A stretch of 64,000 bases of DNA. Source: Nymphaea colorata (taxonomy: Eukaryota > Streptophyta > Magnoliopsida > Nymphaeales > Nymphaeaceae). Location of the stretch: assembly GCF_008831285.2 (NCBI RefSeq), contig NC_045142.1:20091354-20155353 (forward strand), in the 5' to 3' direction. The notes beneath the pieces were generated by a model that worked only from the letters and a program-made list of their open reading frames with translations, did no database searches and had not been told where the DNA came from. The translations under genes were made by a program, and so were the position numbers. Below are positions 1 to 11,991 of this stretch, in pieces. Position 1 is the stretch's first letter. The number at the start of each line of letters is the position of its first letter.

Positions 1-2245
1 CTGGATTCAAATTAGAATTTGAAATCCCAATCCAATTACAGATATCATTTGAAATCCATATTAGATTGCAAAATCCAAATTTTGATTTAAATCTGACAAT
101 TAGATCTAATTCGGTCAAGAATGCTATGTGGGACCCACGTGTAGCACCACCTAGCTCATGTGGTCAAAAGCCCCCAAGGGGTTACGCACTTCTCCTTTTC
201 AAAAATATCTCCTTAGAGTTACTTTAATCAGTCAAAGTACAATTTAGCTCACTCAAGATCTTTCCTAACTCAAATTCATCAAATTATCTCAATCAAATCA
301 ATATCAGCTTGCAGTTGAGCTTAGACTTTGGTTATTTGGTCAAATTTGACTAATTTAGACAATTGTGCCCTTCTATGATCAAGTTGAGATTTCAAAACTT
401 AAATTGGGATTTTATGAAAAGAAAATATACATTTTAATTTTTCAAATATATAAATCAAAAAATTGAAATACAATATTTAAAACCAAATTTTTGATTCAAT
501 TGACATCCATTTTCAATCAAGTAATGGATGAAAATACCTTTTTAGCCAAATTTAATAAAATTTTCAAAATTTATTCAAATTTAAATTCAATTGTTATAAT
601 TCGATAACATTTAGAGCTTAGTATTTTTGAGGTCTTCATCAAATTGCTGCAGCAATGAGCTAGAAGGAAAAGCCAAGGAGGAGAAGAAAAAATTCATCCA
701 AGCCCTCTTCCTTCACCCTCATTTCTTTCTTCACCTTCCCCTATTCTCTTTATCGATTTTGCCAAGTTAGGTTGCTTAAGTGAACCTTTACTTAGGATTT
801 TCATGGTGAGATGCTCTCTCTTCCCCACTGCAAATTCCAGCAAGTAAGTCATCCTTCTTCTTGTTTTGCTAAGGTTGAATCCACATTCTTCTTCTTGCTT
901 TGCTAAGCTTGAATCCAAGTTTCGATTCTTGCTTAGGATTGCTTGAATTAGAAAATAAGCAAGGAGGACGATCAAACATGAAGACCGGCCATAAAGTAGG
1001 TAATTCCAATCCATTTTTCTTCTATTTCAGTTTCTTGCTATTTATTTTTAATTCCAGCACTCGTGGGAAGGATTTATTTTCATATTTTTCATGGTTGGGA
1101 ATGACGTCCAGCTAAAGAAAAAGCCACGAATCAAATGTATATATTAACGCATGATGCATGCATGAACAGGTTTTTCCAAAAAATAAACCTATGAATTAAG
1201 TTTTGAAAAGGACCTCAAGGCCATGACCCTTTCAAAATCAACCAGCCTAAATCCATTTTGAACTCCTTACCATCAGTGATTTCCACGTGAGAAAGAGGTT
1301 TGCTATAATATATATAATATAAATGTCAATTATGGACGGATATATTCTCATAAATGTGATCCACCTTTGCATGGCGAAATTAAAGATGAACCAGCTTGAG
1401 TGTTCTCTTGTTTCCTTTCATTTAAAAGTCATATTGATTTGTTTTTTTTTTATTTTAATTGATCAAGGGTGGTAGAGGGGATTAGAAATCAGTTTTCATT
1501 CTCCCTACGTAAAGAAACCCAGCCATTAATCATCATAATTCATAGGCCATGTGATCCCTCGTTAAAATTTTCATTTGGAGGGATAATGTGTGCATATATA
1601 TATATATTGTAATATATGTGCACGTGCGATCTCTCTATTAAGAGTCATGCTTTTGTTTTAAAATCAGGTTGAAACATGTTTTCAAGTTGATTTTAAGAAA
1701 AGAAGATCATTCTGTTGATTTTTGTAGTGCGAAGGTATGAAATCACTTCCATTTCATCTTAAAGTTTTGCTTAATTTCAGCAACTCATACATAAAGTGTA
1801 TGTAATTTGCTGAAATTAGATCATACTTTACAAGGGCTGGTTTAGGAATTTTAAAGTTTACATGCTTGACATGCTAATGTTCAGCTACAAAGTGGCTCTG
1901 TCTTGTAGAACAATAAAAAGTTTTAATCTTATCTAATCGGCTCTTTAAAATGCGTTTTAGAAATTGTTGATATCATTTATCAATTTTCAAACTCAAGAAA
2001 AATGTAAAATCATACTTAAGACCCTAATTTTTGTATCCCCTAAAGAACAAGATCAAAAGTGTTTTAATAGTCAAAGAAATGGATGGTTTTTTTAGCACAA
2101 GATTTTGGAAGTTAGCTTGATTTTGGGGAGAAAGAAAAGTTATTAAAATTCCATGACATGAATGAGAGCATGTGACACATGCTTTTTGCCGACTTGGATG
2201 TTTGGTTCACATGGAGTCAAACCGAATTTCATCATTTTCTAAGAG
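1..2245. other. AT-rich gene-free DNA
   Basis: No coding region is supported on either strand. The small open frames around 694-1115 are CT/GA-rich and lack any recognisable motif. The stretch 640-1000, with CT-rich and purine-rich runs and repeats of CTTGCTTTGCTAAG, has the look of an LTR or untranslated leader, but I cannot tie it to an element. Short TA runs occur near 1310 and 1595. Confidence 0.6.
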
Positions 2246-2355
2246 TCAAACACTGTTATAATAAATATTTAATTTTAAATCATTTAAATTGGAATAAAAA
2301 TCAAACACTGTTATAATAAATATTTAATTTTAAATCATTTAAATTGGAATAAAAA
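2246..2355. repeat. Perfect 2 x 55 bp tandem duplication
   Basis: The 55-bp unit starting TCAAACACTGTTATAATAAA is present at 2246-2300 and again, identical, at 2301-2355. The perfect identity suggests a recent slippage or unequal-exchange event in non-coding AT-rich DNA. Confidence 0.9.
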
Positions 2356-2571
2356 TCAGATTTTTATGGCAATTTTGAGGAAAATGGATAATAGCCACGT
2401 TTCCCCAATATTTAAAAGCTGGATTTTATCTTCATTCCCTAAATTTTAATTCTTTTGAGATTCTCATCCCTAACACTTGTGCTTGAGAATATGATAAGCA
2501 CATTTAAAGAAAGTCCTACATTTTAATTAAAATCAATCTTGAAGTGTATATTGTATGATGTGTGATTTCAT

Positions 2572-2672
2572 ATGAATAGACTTTGAGAGGTTATGAGAGA
2601 GGGGAGCATGAATGTTCCAAATGAATGAACTTTGAGAGATTATGAGAGAGTTAAGAATGTATGTCCCATATA
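2572..2672. repeat. Imperfect 2 x ~49 bp tandem repeat
   Basis: Two diverged units, 2572-2620 and 2621-2672, share ACTTTGAGAG(G/A)TTATGAGAGAG followed by an AATGT core. They are clearly older than the neighbouring 55-bp duplication. The flanking DNA 2356-3242 holds nothing else that I can support. Confidence 0.7.
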
Positions 2673-3242
2673 GTTTCGCTTCGTATTTCACATGTTCACA
2701 CTCATTCAAAGTCAATAGCACCACATGCATCTTCTCAAGAAATTAAGTGATTCAAATTTGAGTTGCGAAAAAATGGTGTTCATGTCATATTGCAACAAGA
2801 ATTTGTGAACTTCACTTAACTTTCAAAGAAAACACAAGTAGTGCATTAATAATTTTGGCCAAAATATGTTTAGAAAACAACACGTTTTGTAATAATTTGG
2901 AACCTATGTTTCATCACAAGAATGAACCCTACCTAACCAAAACCCAAGTTTCTAATATTTTATACCAAATAACACGATTTGGCAAAAGAAAATTTTTCTT
3001 GCTAAGGTTACTTAGCTATTTTCCCAAAAATTGATCATAAGATGTTCACAATTTCAATCCAAAAATCATCTTCAGTTTACAACAAAAAACTTAATTTCAA
3101 TCTTCAAAATCCCCAATTAAAACTATTTTCAAGAATCATGGATTTCAAAACAAATGGCACAACAAAGGTTTTCAAATCAACTTGAAAACCCTCCAATCTT
3201 CAAATGACATACAAAAAAAACATCATTTTCCAAGGAATCTAT

Positions 3243-3520
3243 TTTCGAATACAAGTTCAAATCACTTATTCAAGATGAACTTTGATTCTTGAATCCAAAA
3301 CCTCAATGCACAAGCATATAAGATTTGCGTCAATAACTTGTACATGGTCCAAATAATCCTTAGTCTTTTGTCCAATTACCCCTATTAAAAGTGGTAGGAA
3401 TGGTTGGACCTCGTACCGACAGACAAATACCTTCCTCATGAATTTTTTTTTTCAAAATTAATGAAAAAAACTTGCTGATTGTGCATTCAACGCCTTCAAG
3501 GATGGGGTAGGGGCCCGTAA
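3243..3520 (-). repeat. Left arm of a diverged inverted repeat
   Basis: Read on the minus strand this segment aligns with 11992-12270 on the plus strand. Shared blocks include CACTTATTCAA, TTCTTGAATCCA, GTCCAATTACCCCT and GGTAGGAATGGTTGGACCTC. It could be a long terminal inverted repeat of a DNA element, or two opposed LTR fragments. The intervening 3521-3936 holds no gene I can recognise. Confidence 0.7.
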
Positions 3521-3941
3521 TCGTCTCTCTAAAGATTTATTGGATGATATACAAGTTGTGTGGGATATCAATTGCACAGAACTTTCATGCATACCAGCAT
3601 CATGTAGTAAACATTGAGGAGATTCCATGAACCCCCTTTTACTTCAATTTGTCATACCATCCTCAATTTAGGAGTTTTATGAAGCCCATGTATGCTCTCA
3701 AATCTTCAAATCTATCTTTTAGGAATGTATGCAATAGCGCCATCTATTTTGCATCTTCTCATGAGTTTTTTTTAAAAAGAAAACAAATCCTTACCTATAC
3801 CATATCTCAGTCATTCAGTTGTAGGGCTAATTCTAGGACATTAGTCTAAGTTATAGCCTTATAACTAGACCACCCAATTGGACTAAGAAGTCCCCTCATT
3901 AGTACCAAAACGGATGATAGTCCCGATATATCGATGGGTGA

Positions 3942-3988
3942 TGTTGAATGTTTTCTGTATTCGGGTTCGGGTCACCCGACGCTCTGCC
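3942..3988 (+). repeat. Copia-1 5' LTR, internally deleted to 47 bp
   Basis: It starts TGTTGAATGTTTTCTGTATT, matching the start of the 3' LTR at 8804, keeps about 32 bp of clear homology, and then runs almost at once into the primer-binding site. Against the 243-bp 3' LTR about 196 bp are missing, so promoter and R region are gone. The intact target duplication outside it shows the deletion occurred after insertion. Confidence 0.85.
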
Positions 3989-4002
3989 TGGTATCAACGC
4001 CC
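3989..4002 (+). other. Copia-1 primer-binding site and leader start
   Basis: TGGTATCAACGC closely resembles the plant copia primer site TGGTATCAGAGC, complementary to the 3' end of initiator Met-tRNA, and sits directly after the LTR remnant. The following leader to 4514 is rich in TGCCG/GGTGCC repeats and stays open in the gag frame from 4131. It looks like low-complexity leader rather than protein, because gag homology to Copia-2 begins at the ATG at 4515. Confidence 0.75.
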
Positions 4003-4514
4003 AACCCCAATGTCGCCAGACAGGTCCCTTCCTCGCCATCGACTGCCCTGTTTTTTCCGTCGTGTTTTTGCCACCGTGAAGTTTCGGCATCATCCCCTGC
4101 ATCGTCCAGCGAGCTGGTTCAGCTCTAGTTTTGTTGTCGTGCCTTCATCGCCATCGCCTGCCCGCTGCCTTCATCGCCAGACCCTGGTATCTCCCTACCG
4201 TTGATCATCGTCCTGCTCCCGCCGCTCCTTTGCTACTGCTCTATTGTCGCCGCCTACTGTTGCTCTGGTGCCGCTGGTGTCCAGCCTGCCGTCGATGCTT
4301 CTTGCTGCCACCAGTGTCCCGTGCTGCTGTCGGTAGTTCTTGCTGTCGTCGGTGTCCCGTGCTATCGCTGGTGCCTTTGCTACCGCCAGTGTCCCATGCT
4401 GCCACCGGTGCCCTTGCTGCCGTCGGTGTCCTTGCTGTCGCTGGTGCCCTTTCTGCTGCCGTGCCCTCTGTTGACGTCGGTGCCTTTTTTGTTGCTGCTG
4501 ACTGGTTTGTGATC

Positions 4515-5455
4515 ATGGCATCATCTTCCTCTTTGACCATCAACACTGATCAGACTGAAATCAGGGCTTATAGAATTGAGAGTGTTCTGGTTCAGGTCAT
4601 TACCATTCGCCTTACCAAGGAAAACTATCTTAAGTGGTCTACTGCCATCACTATGGGTATAGCTGGTCGAGGTCGTATTGCCTATGTGAATGGGAGTAAG
4701 GTTGAACCTGCTACAAATAGTATGGCTTGGGATACTTGGTTTCTTGAGGATAACCAAGTGAAAACTTGGATTGTCAATTTGGTGTCATCTGATATTCAAT
4801 CTCTCATTCTTCGTAAGAAGACTGCGAGGGATATGTGGATTATTTTGGAACAAATGTATGGCCAGAAGAAGAGGAAGGTTCGTGTGTATCAACTAATGAA
4901 GGATGTGTATGCTCTAAGGCAAGGGGACCTCTCGGTTGCAGATTTCTATGCCGCACTAAAGTCCAAATGGAAGGATTTTGACTATCATTCAGATGATACT
5001 TGGAACTGTCCTCAAGACCAGATGCATTATGTGGCCAAAGAGTGGGAGAATAGGATATTCCTATTCTTAGCTGGACTAAGTGATGAATTTGAAAATATAA
5101 GGAGTCGGATTCGTAATTCTGAAGAATTATTCAGTATTGAAGATGTTCACTCCTGTGTTGAAGCTAAAGGGCAAAGGCAACTAGTCATAAGTGGCAGAAA
5201 GGGAGATCACATGTCACATAATGATCAGCCTTGGTTAGACGTGCCCCTATCGGAACTGTCCGTCCTCCTCAAAAATGTACACACTGCAAGAAACTAGGTC
5301 ACACTATGGAGTTTTGTTGGGACATGCATCATGAAAAGAAGAATAGTAAGGGGAGGTCTCCTGGTGGAAGAAGCTTGTCTCTAATGCAACAAACTCTAGT
5401 GAAGGCAAAGCTTCTATCTCTGCTGAACAAATTCATGAGCTTCGAGCATATTTGA
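4515..5455 (+). pseudogene. gag: Copia-1 gag relic
   Basis: Gag forms the virus-like particle that packages element RNA in the cytoplasm. The frame from the ATG at 4515 (MASSSS start, conserved as MAASSSS in Copia-2 at 60773) runs to a stop at 5297. It contains the usual copia gag core, including LTKENYLKWS near the N-terminus and RDMWIILEQMYG and DFYAALKSKW in the middle. The zinc knuckle CTHCKKLGHTMEFC (CX2CX4HX4C, 5276-5317) is in another frame, so a frameshift precedes it and a second shift follows. All knuckle ligands are present. Confidence 0.88.
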
Positions 5456-5529
5456 GTCAGATTGATATCGGTCAGGTCAAAACGTCAGATGATGTGAAGG
5501 TCAATCATGCACTGGCTATTTCGGGTGAG

Positions 5530-8500
5530 AAAGATAATTCTTGCATGGAAGAGTGGATTGTTGACAGTGGTGCCACTCATCACATGACCAGCAATCCTAA
5601 GCTCTTTCATGAATAGAAGCTATCTTCTGGGAAGGAACGTGTCTCTCTTGCCGATGGTTCCTTTACCTTTATGGCAGGAAAAGGGAGTCTTTCTTTGTTA
5701 AACAAGTTTTTAGTGCATGAAGCCTTACATGTTCTCCATCTTCCCTTAAATCTTTTATCTGTTAGTAAGATTACAAAGGAGCTGAACTGTGAACTTATAT
5801 TCTCTGCAAATCATTGTGTTTTGTAGGACTTGGTGATAGGGAAGAAGATTAGGATTGGTTTGGTGTCTGAAGGCTTATATCGACTCCATATACGCGTGGC
5901 TACAGGTCTTATGACAGCAGTTACTAGGACCGAGAAGAAGAGGGAAGAGTGTTATCAGCTTTTTTTGTATTGGCATGAACGCCTTGGTCATCTCCCTTTT
6001 GGGATTTTAAAACAATTGTTTCCTGATTTATGTTCTAGTTTGAAAATTTCTATGTTATCTTGTGATGTGTGTCAGTTTGCTAAACATGTGAGGGCTTCGT
6101 ATCCAATTTCAAATAGTCGTGCTAATAAAGATTTTTTCTTGATTCATTCTGATGTGTGGGGGCCTTCGGGAATTCATTCTCGTGGTGGTTTTCAGTATTT
6201 TATAACATTCATAGATGATTACCCAAGGAGTACCTTTGTTTACCTGTTGAAAGACCATAGTGAAGTGCCTCATGTTATAGAAACTTTCGTCCTCCTAGTG
6301 GAAAACCAGTATGGTGGCTCGGTCAAGACTTTCCAGTCTGATAATGCTCGTGAGTGTATGTGTCAAACCATTGAGGATTTTCTTCAAAAAAGGGGGATTG
6401 TTCATGAGACGTCGTGCATTTATACACCTCCTCAAAATGGGGTCGTTGAGAGAAAAAATCGTCAGTTGCTTAATGTCACCAGAGCTCTATTGTTGCAAAG
6501 GAACCTTCTAAAATGTTATTGGGGAGATGCTGCTGTCACTAGTGCATACTTGATTAACCGCATGCCTAGTCGAGTGTTAAATGGGCGGTCACCACACTCT
6601 ATGCCTCCATGGAGTAGTCAACCCTTTCATCTTCTCCCTCGTGTCTTTGAATGTGTTTGTTTCATTCATGATCACAGCCCCAGTGTGAAAAACTTGATCC
6701 CAAGTCAATTAAGGGAATATTGGTTGGGTATTCTCCTACTCAAAAGGGGTATAAATATCTAGATCCCACAACTGGTCGTGTTCATGTTACCAAGGATGTC
6801 ACATTCTTAGAACATGTCTCCTATTTTGGTGAGCATCCTCTTCAGGGGGAGATGTCAAGAGGAAAGTATTCTCCAAGTCAGGACATTCAGTTTATAGATT
6901 TTTTGGACTACATGCGCGAAGAAAAGCCATCTATCGACAAAAATCCATCTGCTGAGGTGCTTGAACAGGATAGAAATGGAGAGTGTTCTAGTGGGATGGA
7001 AAAGGAATGCAATCGTTTGTTTGGGCAGGTGTACTCTAGGAGAAGAGATTTTACAGATAAGGTGACTGATGGTGAGAATACTCTTTACTCTGAATCTCAA
7101 TCCTACTTCTTTCTTGGATGACCCAAGTTGTGCTCAGAAGCAACCTGTTGAGGAAGATAGACAGATGGGAAATGAAAAGGAGGACCTTCCCATTGCCCTG
7201 AGGAAGGATGTCAGGTCATGTACTCAACACCCTATTGGTAACTGTGTATCTTATTCTAGATTAAGCACTGATTACAAATGTTTTGTATCCTCTTTGTCTT
7301 TGCTGTGATTCCCAGGAATGTTACAGAGGCTCAGAATGATCCCAAGTTGACTCATGCTATGCAAGAGGAGATGGAGACCTTGGGCAGAAACCAGACATAG
7401 GAAGTGGTAGAGATCCCTGAAGCGGGACATCTGATTGGGTCCAAGTGGGTCTACACCATTAAGTACAGACCAGATGGGAATGTTGAGAGGTACAAAGCTC
7501 GTCTTGTGGCCAAGGGGTTCAGTCAGATGAAGACCGCTAGAGTTATTATTTCTTTAGCAGTGTTGAAGGGTTTGGAAGATGTGCCAACTTGATGTTAAAA
7601 ATGTCTTTCTCAACAGAGATCTTGAAAAAGAAGTGTATATGTATATGCCCCCAGGTTTTGAGGGACCTAGAAAATGTTGTAGACTGAAAAATGCTTTGTA
7701 TTGGCTTAAACAGTCTCCTCGAGCATAGTTTGAATGTCTTAGACTTGTAATGAGAAAGCATGGCTACAAACAAGGAAATTGAGTTCATACCCTGTTTGTA
7801 AAGAGGATGGATGGCAAGGTTACTCTTTTGTTAGTTTATATGGATGATACGATCGTTACGGGTGATGATGAAGAGGAGATAGCAAGATTAAAGGGTTTAC
7901 TATCTGCTGAATTTGATCTCAAGGACCTTGGAAAACTAAAGTATGTTCTTGTATTGAAATTTCCAGATTAGGTACGACTCTTGTGCCAAATCAAAGGAAG
8001 TATACCTTGGATCTACTGAAGGAGACATGGAAATTAGGGTGCAGACCGGCTTCCACTCCTCTGGATGCTAGACACAAACTCAGTAGTAAGGATGGAGAAC
8101 CTCTTTAGAAGAAGCTAAGGGGAGATATCAACGTCTAGTTGGTAGATTGATATACCTCACTCTAACTAGACCAGATATCACCTTTGCTGTAAATGTGATG
8201 AGCTAGTTCATGCACATGCCTACGGATGCTCACTTGAAGGCTGTAGACAGAATCTTGCGTTACTTGAAGAGGAATCCTAGCAAGGGACTTCTATATGTGA
8301 AACAAGGGTCTATTGAGATTGAAGGGTATTCAGATGCAAATTGAGCAGGCTGTGCTGATACTAGAAGATCTACTTTATGTTACTATGTCTACTTGGGGGG
8401 AAATCTAATTGTTCTGAGAAGCAAGAGACAAGAGGTCTGTTCCCGCTCGAGTGCAGAGGCTGAGTATAGGGACGTTGCTACTGGAGTGTCAGAATTACTA

Positions 8501-8809
8501 TGACTGAGTGTCTTACTGACTGACATTGGGATAGAGATTGAAGGGCCTATGAAGATGTATTGTGATAACAAGTCTGCAATCAATCTGGCTAATAATCTGG
8601 TGTTACATGACCGAACAAAGCACGTTGAGATTGACCATCACTTCATCAAAGAAAGAATTGATGCCAAAGAGTTGATACTACCCTACATGAAGTCTGAAGA
8701 TCAAACTGCTGATATTTTGACTAAAGCCTTACATGTAACTCCATTTGAGAGAAATGTATCTAAGTTGGGCTTGATTGATATGTATGCCCAACTTGACGGG
8801 AAATGTTGA
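5530..8809 (+). pseudogene. pol: Copia-1 pol relic (PR-IN-RT-RNase H)
   Basis: Protease DSGA is at 5563-5574. The pre-integrase motif YWHERLGH is near 5968. Integrase catalytic D, D and E codons are at 6151, 6340 and 6448. Reverse transcriptase keeps YMDD at 7837-7848. RNase H ends in the usual DQTADILTKAL motif with a stop at 8809. Breaks include stops at 5614, 5824, 7398, 7726, 7780, 8106, 8204, 8342 and 8501, several frameshifts, and a 45-bp in-frame loss at the 7526/7527 junction that removes the [14 protein letters not shown] segment still present in Copia-2. So catalytic residues survive but no continuous polyprotein can be made. Confidence 0.9.
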
Positions 8810-9046
8810 AGGTTTTATGTATTCGGGTTTGGGTCTAGACCCCAATTCAGTGAGCTCTAGTTTGGGGACTACTTATATCATTGTAAACCCTAATCTTAAG
8901 AGTTAATGAAGTTTTAAGAGAGAGAGTGTCTCGCGGCAAGTGGCCACCAGACCTCCTCACCTATGGTTTTTTTCTCCTTCTCGTTGAGGGTTTTCATGTT
9001 ACATCCGTGTTCGATCTTTATTTCTCGTGTTTCTACTGTTTCAACA
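8804..9046 (+). repeat. Copia-1 3' LTR (243 bp)
   Basis: It begins TGTTGAAGG after the purine tract GACGGGAAA and ends TTTCAACA, followed by the target duplication. It aligns from end to end with the 242-bp LTR at 60033-60274. The last codons of pol overlap its first bases. Confidence 0.92.
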
Positions 9047-9399
9047 GGTGAACAAGAAGAATTGGAGATCCTAAATCTAGAAAACCCTTGTAGGAGTCTA
9101 TGCTAGTACCATATATTTGGTATATATGCATACATTAAACTTGGGATAAATCAAGAACAATTTACCCATTTATTCTCCATGGATTCCAAGATCAATTTTC
9201 AAAACAATGCATATAGTCAAAAGTCCTTGGGAATGCATTATCAAATTTTCATTAATTTGTTTGAATGCATGAGATGTGATGTTTTACAACGCCTCCAAAC
9301 CCATGTCCAGTGCCAAAACTCTTCTCGAGTTTCTATTGGGTCAATTTATGTAAACATCTAATACTTTTGTCCAGATAAACATAGAAAGCATTTTCCCAT

Positions 9400-10400
9400 A
9401 TGACCACATCCTATTCAGGTCATGTCAAAGTCGATCTGGATTTCGCATCATCCCAAGTGGAGTCTACCTACCTCAGTAGTATCACTAATTGTACCCAACT
9501 TTCCGATGTATGTTGTCGGACCACTTAGAAGATTGTGGTCTCGAAGAAGTAGTCAGTCTTGCCATGCAACCTGTTAACAACAGTCTAATTCATGTGATTG
9601 CCGAAAGATAGAACCCAAGAACCAACACATTCTGGTTCACATGGGGTGAAATGACAATCACTCTAGATGGGTTTGCCAGAGCCAAAAGGTGACCCAAGAG
9701 GACCAATTAAAGACCAGTTCATTGTGAATGAAGGTCAAGTCAAAACTCTAGAAGTAGTCTGTAAACTCACAGGAAAATGAAGCTGGCCCTTCTTAGCGAA
9801 AGATGGACATCAATACCTCCAACTACAAGAACTTGGTGAAGCATAATTCCAGTATGTTAACCCTACTTTACTATGTAGAAGTGTTGCAGACAAATACAAA
9901 AACTCCATGGTGACTTGTACCACGGATCTCATCTTCTTCAACAATGAAGAACACATAATGTATTTTCGCACAACTTGCCTCTTCAGAAAATGGGGACATG
10001 TCAAAGTCTTTCACACAACCATAGCAATAGCAGTCTTAGAATTCCTTTACCGAGAATTGACCAAATCTTCAATTGGGAATACGGCTTTGATAGAAGGATG
10101 TGTTCTTCGCACTACAAACATGGTTCTATAAACACCTGGGCCACAATCATGCCATTTTAAAAACACAGATGATCAATTATCCAGTATGGGGCACTATCGT
10201 AGGAAGATAGAGGAAGTGGATGACTCCACCATCATTTGGAACTTCTTTGATCGAAAAGTCATCAAGTCAAGATACACCTACAACCCAATAAGAGGACCAT
10301 GTGTTTGTAGAATGAAGTCCACTCATCTATCCTTTTGTCCTAGATCATCATGTCTAGTTCATTATGATTAAGCAAGCCAAATTTTGTCAAGTTGTGTTGA
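9400..10400 (+). pseudogene. Plant-mobile-domain-like relic
   Basis: Frame-shifted coding remains. The best signature is TFWFTWGEMTITLDG (about 9627-9671), the hallmark start of the plant mobile domain (PMD, aminotransferase-like), which is found in MAIN/MAIL-type proteins and in some plant transposable elements. Downstream, 9907-10131 reads as a continuous stretch including SIGNTALIEGCVL, and 10186-10371 as another. There are many stops and shifts between them. It lies upstream of the gypsy-type gag relic in the same orientation, so the two may belong to one composite element. The domain assignment rests on one motif plus general spacing, so it is moderate only. 9052-9400 holds nothing recognisable. 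Confidence 0.45.
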
Positions 10401-10539
10401 ACATTATCAAGTCTTATCAATCTCATCATCCTTTCAATTTGCAATCAAAATTTGTCATTTTGTCATCTATATAAATTATCTCTCATCAATTCAAATCCTA
10501 ACATTTTCAATTTTTCTTCTTACAAAGTGAACATCCACT

Positions 10540-11910
10540 TTATGGTCGAGACTAGAGGCCAATGAAGAAGGAGGATGGAAATGGAACTAGAACAAGCTTT
10601 CATGGGAGACAAGGAAGAAGAATTCTCTTTAGAAACACCTCCCAAGACAAAAGCAAATGATCCGAAATATGAATAATATAAGAAATTCTAGAGATAGATT
10701 ATCATGTTCAATGAAGAGCAAGCCTAGGCAGAGAAAGCAAAGAAGAAAGGGAAGAAAACGAAGAAATCTTTGTCAAACAGTTCTGATTCTTCTAAAGATG
10801 CTACCATAGAATCTAGTAGTAAGGAAGAACGAAAAACTCCCCAGGAAAAAATGAAAGGGGAATCCTAGAAAGAAAAAATTTAGGAAGTTGAAAAGAAGTT
10901 GTACAAAGTTCAACTTAAAGGCAAGAACAAAAGGAATTTCACCTGCAAAGATTTCTATGAAAGTTTTGAAAACGATAAGCACATAACAAAACTTGCCTAA
11001 AAAATTTATCAAATTTGATGGCCATGGAGACCCAAAGGCACATTTGGCCATGTTCTTTACGGAATGCTATAAATTTCGCTACAATCATAGAGCTCTCTTT
11101 CAATGTTTCCCAAGGAGCTTGGAAGGAATTGCAGCAGTGGTACCGGGAGCACATCAATCCAATTGAAGTGAAAAAATTTGACAAACTAATCAACCTTTTC
11201 ATCAACAATTTGATACAACCACTGAGGAGCCTCATTTCTAATGCTCCAATCAAATCTTTTATTGATCTTACTGAAAGAGCAGAATGCATTGAAGTAGGGA
11301 TTGAAAATGGAGCTTTTGATACAATCATCGGAGTAAAGGTTAGGGAAGATACAAAGAAGAACAACAAGAGTCAAAATGCTCCAGCCAACATTATGGCCAA
11401 TTCCGCCACCATTGAAAAAGGAAATGGCATACTATTCTGAGAATAATGGAGTAGTGGACAAAGTAGCAGTAGCAGCGACCCTAAGAACAAACATCCTGGA
11501 TTGAGACACGACAGAAAATTTACCCCATTAGAACACAGTTACAAAGAAGTCATGCACATGCTGATTGAAAGAGGCACTCTGTTCCTCCCAAAAGTTTTCA
11601 ACCCTCGACCAATGATAGGAAAAAACAAAGAACAATTCTACAAATTTCATCATGCTCTATGACACGATATAAAAGATTGTCTTGTGCTCAAAAATATTGT
11701 GCAACATGAAGACAACAAAGAAATGATCAAGGAGTTTAGTGAACAACCGAATATCCTCAAAAACGTTTTTCCTAAACATGAAAAAAAAACAGTTGCAATG
11801 GATAGGTTTTCAACAAATCGTCTAGTCATGGTGGCAAACAAAAGGGATAAAGCATCCCTGGATTTCTTTGGGTTACTTTTCAATCATGATAAGGTGCCAA
11901 ACTGTTAAGC
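10540..11910 (+). pseudogene. gag: Ty3/gypsy-type gag relic
   Basis: A start-like MVETRG at 10540 is followed by a charged region and then the gypsy gag core: KFIKFDGHGDPKAHLAMFF near 11000, WYREHINPIEVKKF near 11140, and a C-terminal FYKFHHAL.HDIKDCLVLKN block near 11640-11690, resembling the FH..GHDT..C motif of plant gypsy gag. The frame is broken repeatedly, so only pieces such as 11015-11440 and 11684-11908 stay open. No protease, integrase or RT follows: the sequence passes into the right inverted arm and then the protease fragment P2. Family-level identification is reasonable, lineage unknown. Confidence 0.7.
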
Positions 11911-11991
11911 TCAAAGAAATAAGACACAAAAATACAATTGGCCTCATAGATGGCTCATTGTTTGAAATTATTGGGTTGTACAAAAGGGTGA

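Larger units (their letters stand above)
3937..9051 (+). mobile_element. Copia-1: full-length Ty1/copia retrotransposon, inactive
   Basis: The element spans 3942-9046 and is flanked by a perfect 5-bp target duplication GGTGA (3937-3941 and 9047-9051). Order is 5' LTR remnant, primer site, leader, gag, protease, integrase, reverse transcriptase, RNase H, 3' LTR, which is the Ty1/copia order. The coding part is broken by many stops and frameshifts. It belongs to the same family as the element starting at 60033: LTR, leader, gag and pol align along their whole length. It is inserted in the DNA lying between the inverted arms at 3.2 and 12.3 kb. Confidence 0.93.

Noticed and set aside
694-1115. 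Open frames of 106 and 71 codons
   Set aside because: They are CT/GA-rich, lie on opposite strands of the same DNA and have no motif.
4131-4514. 128-codon N-terminal extension of Copia-1 gag
   Set aside because: Repetitive Cys/Leu/Pro/Ala translation of the GC-rich leader; gag homology with Copia-2 starts at the ATG at 4515.
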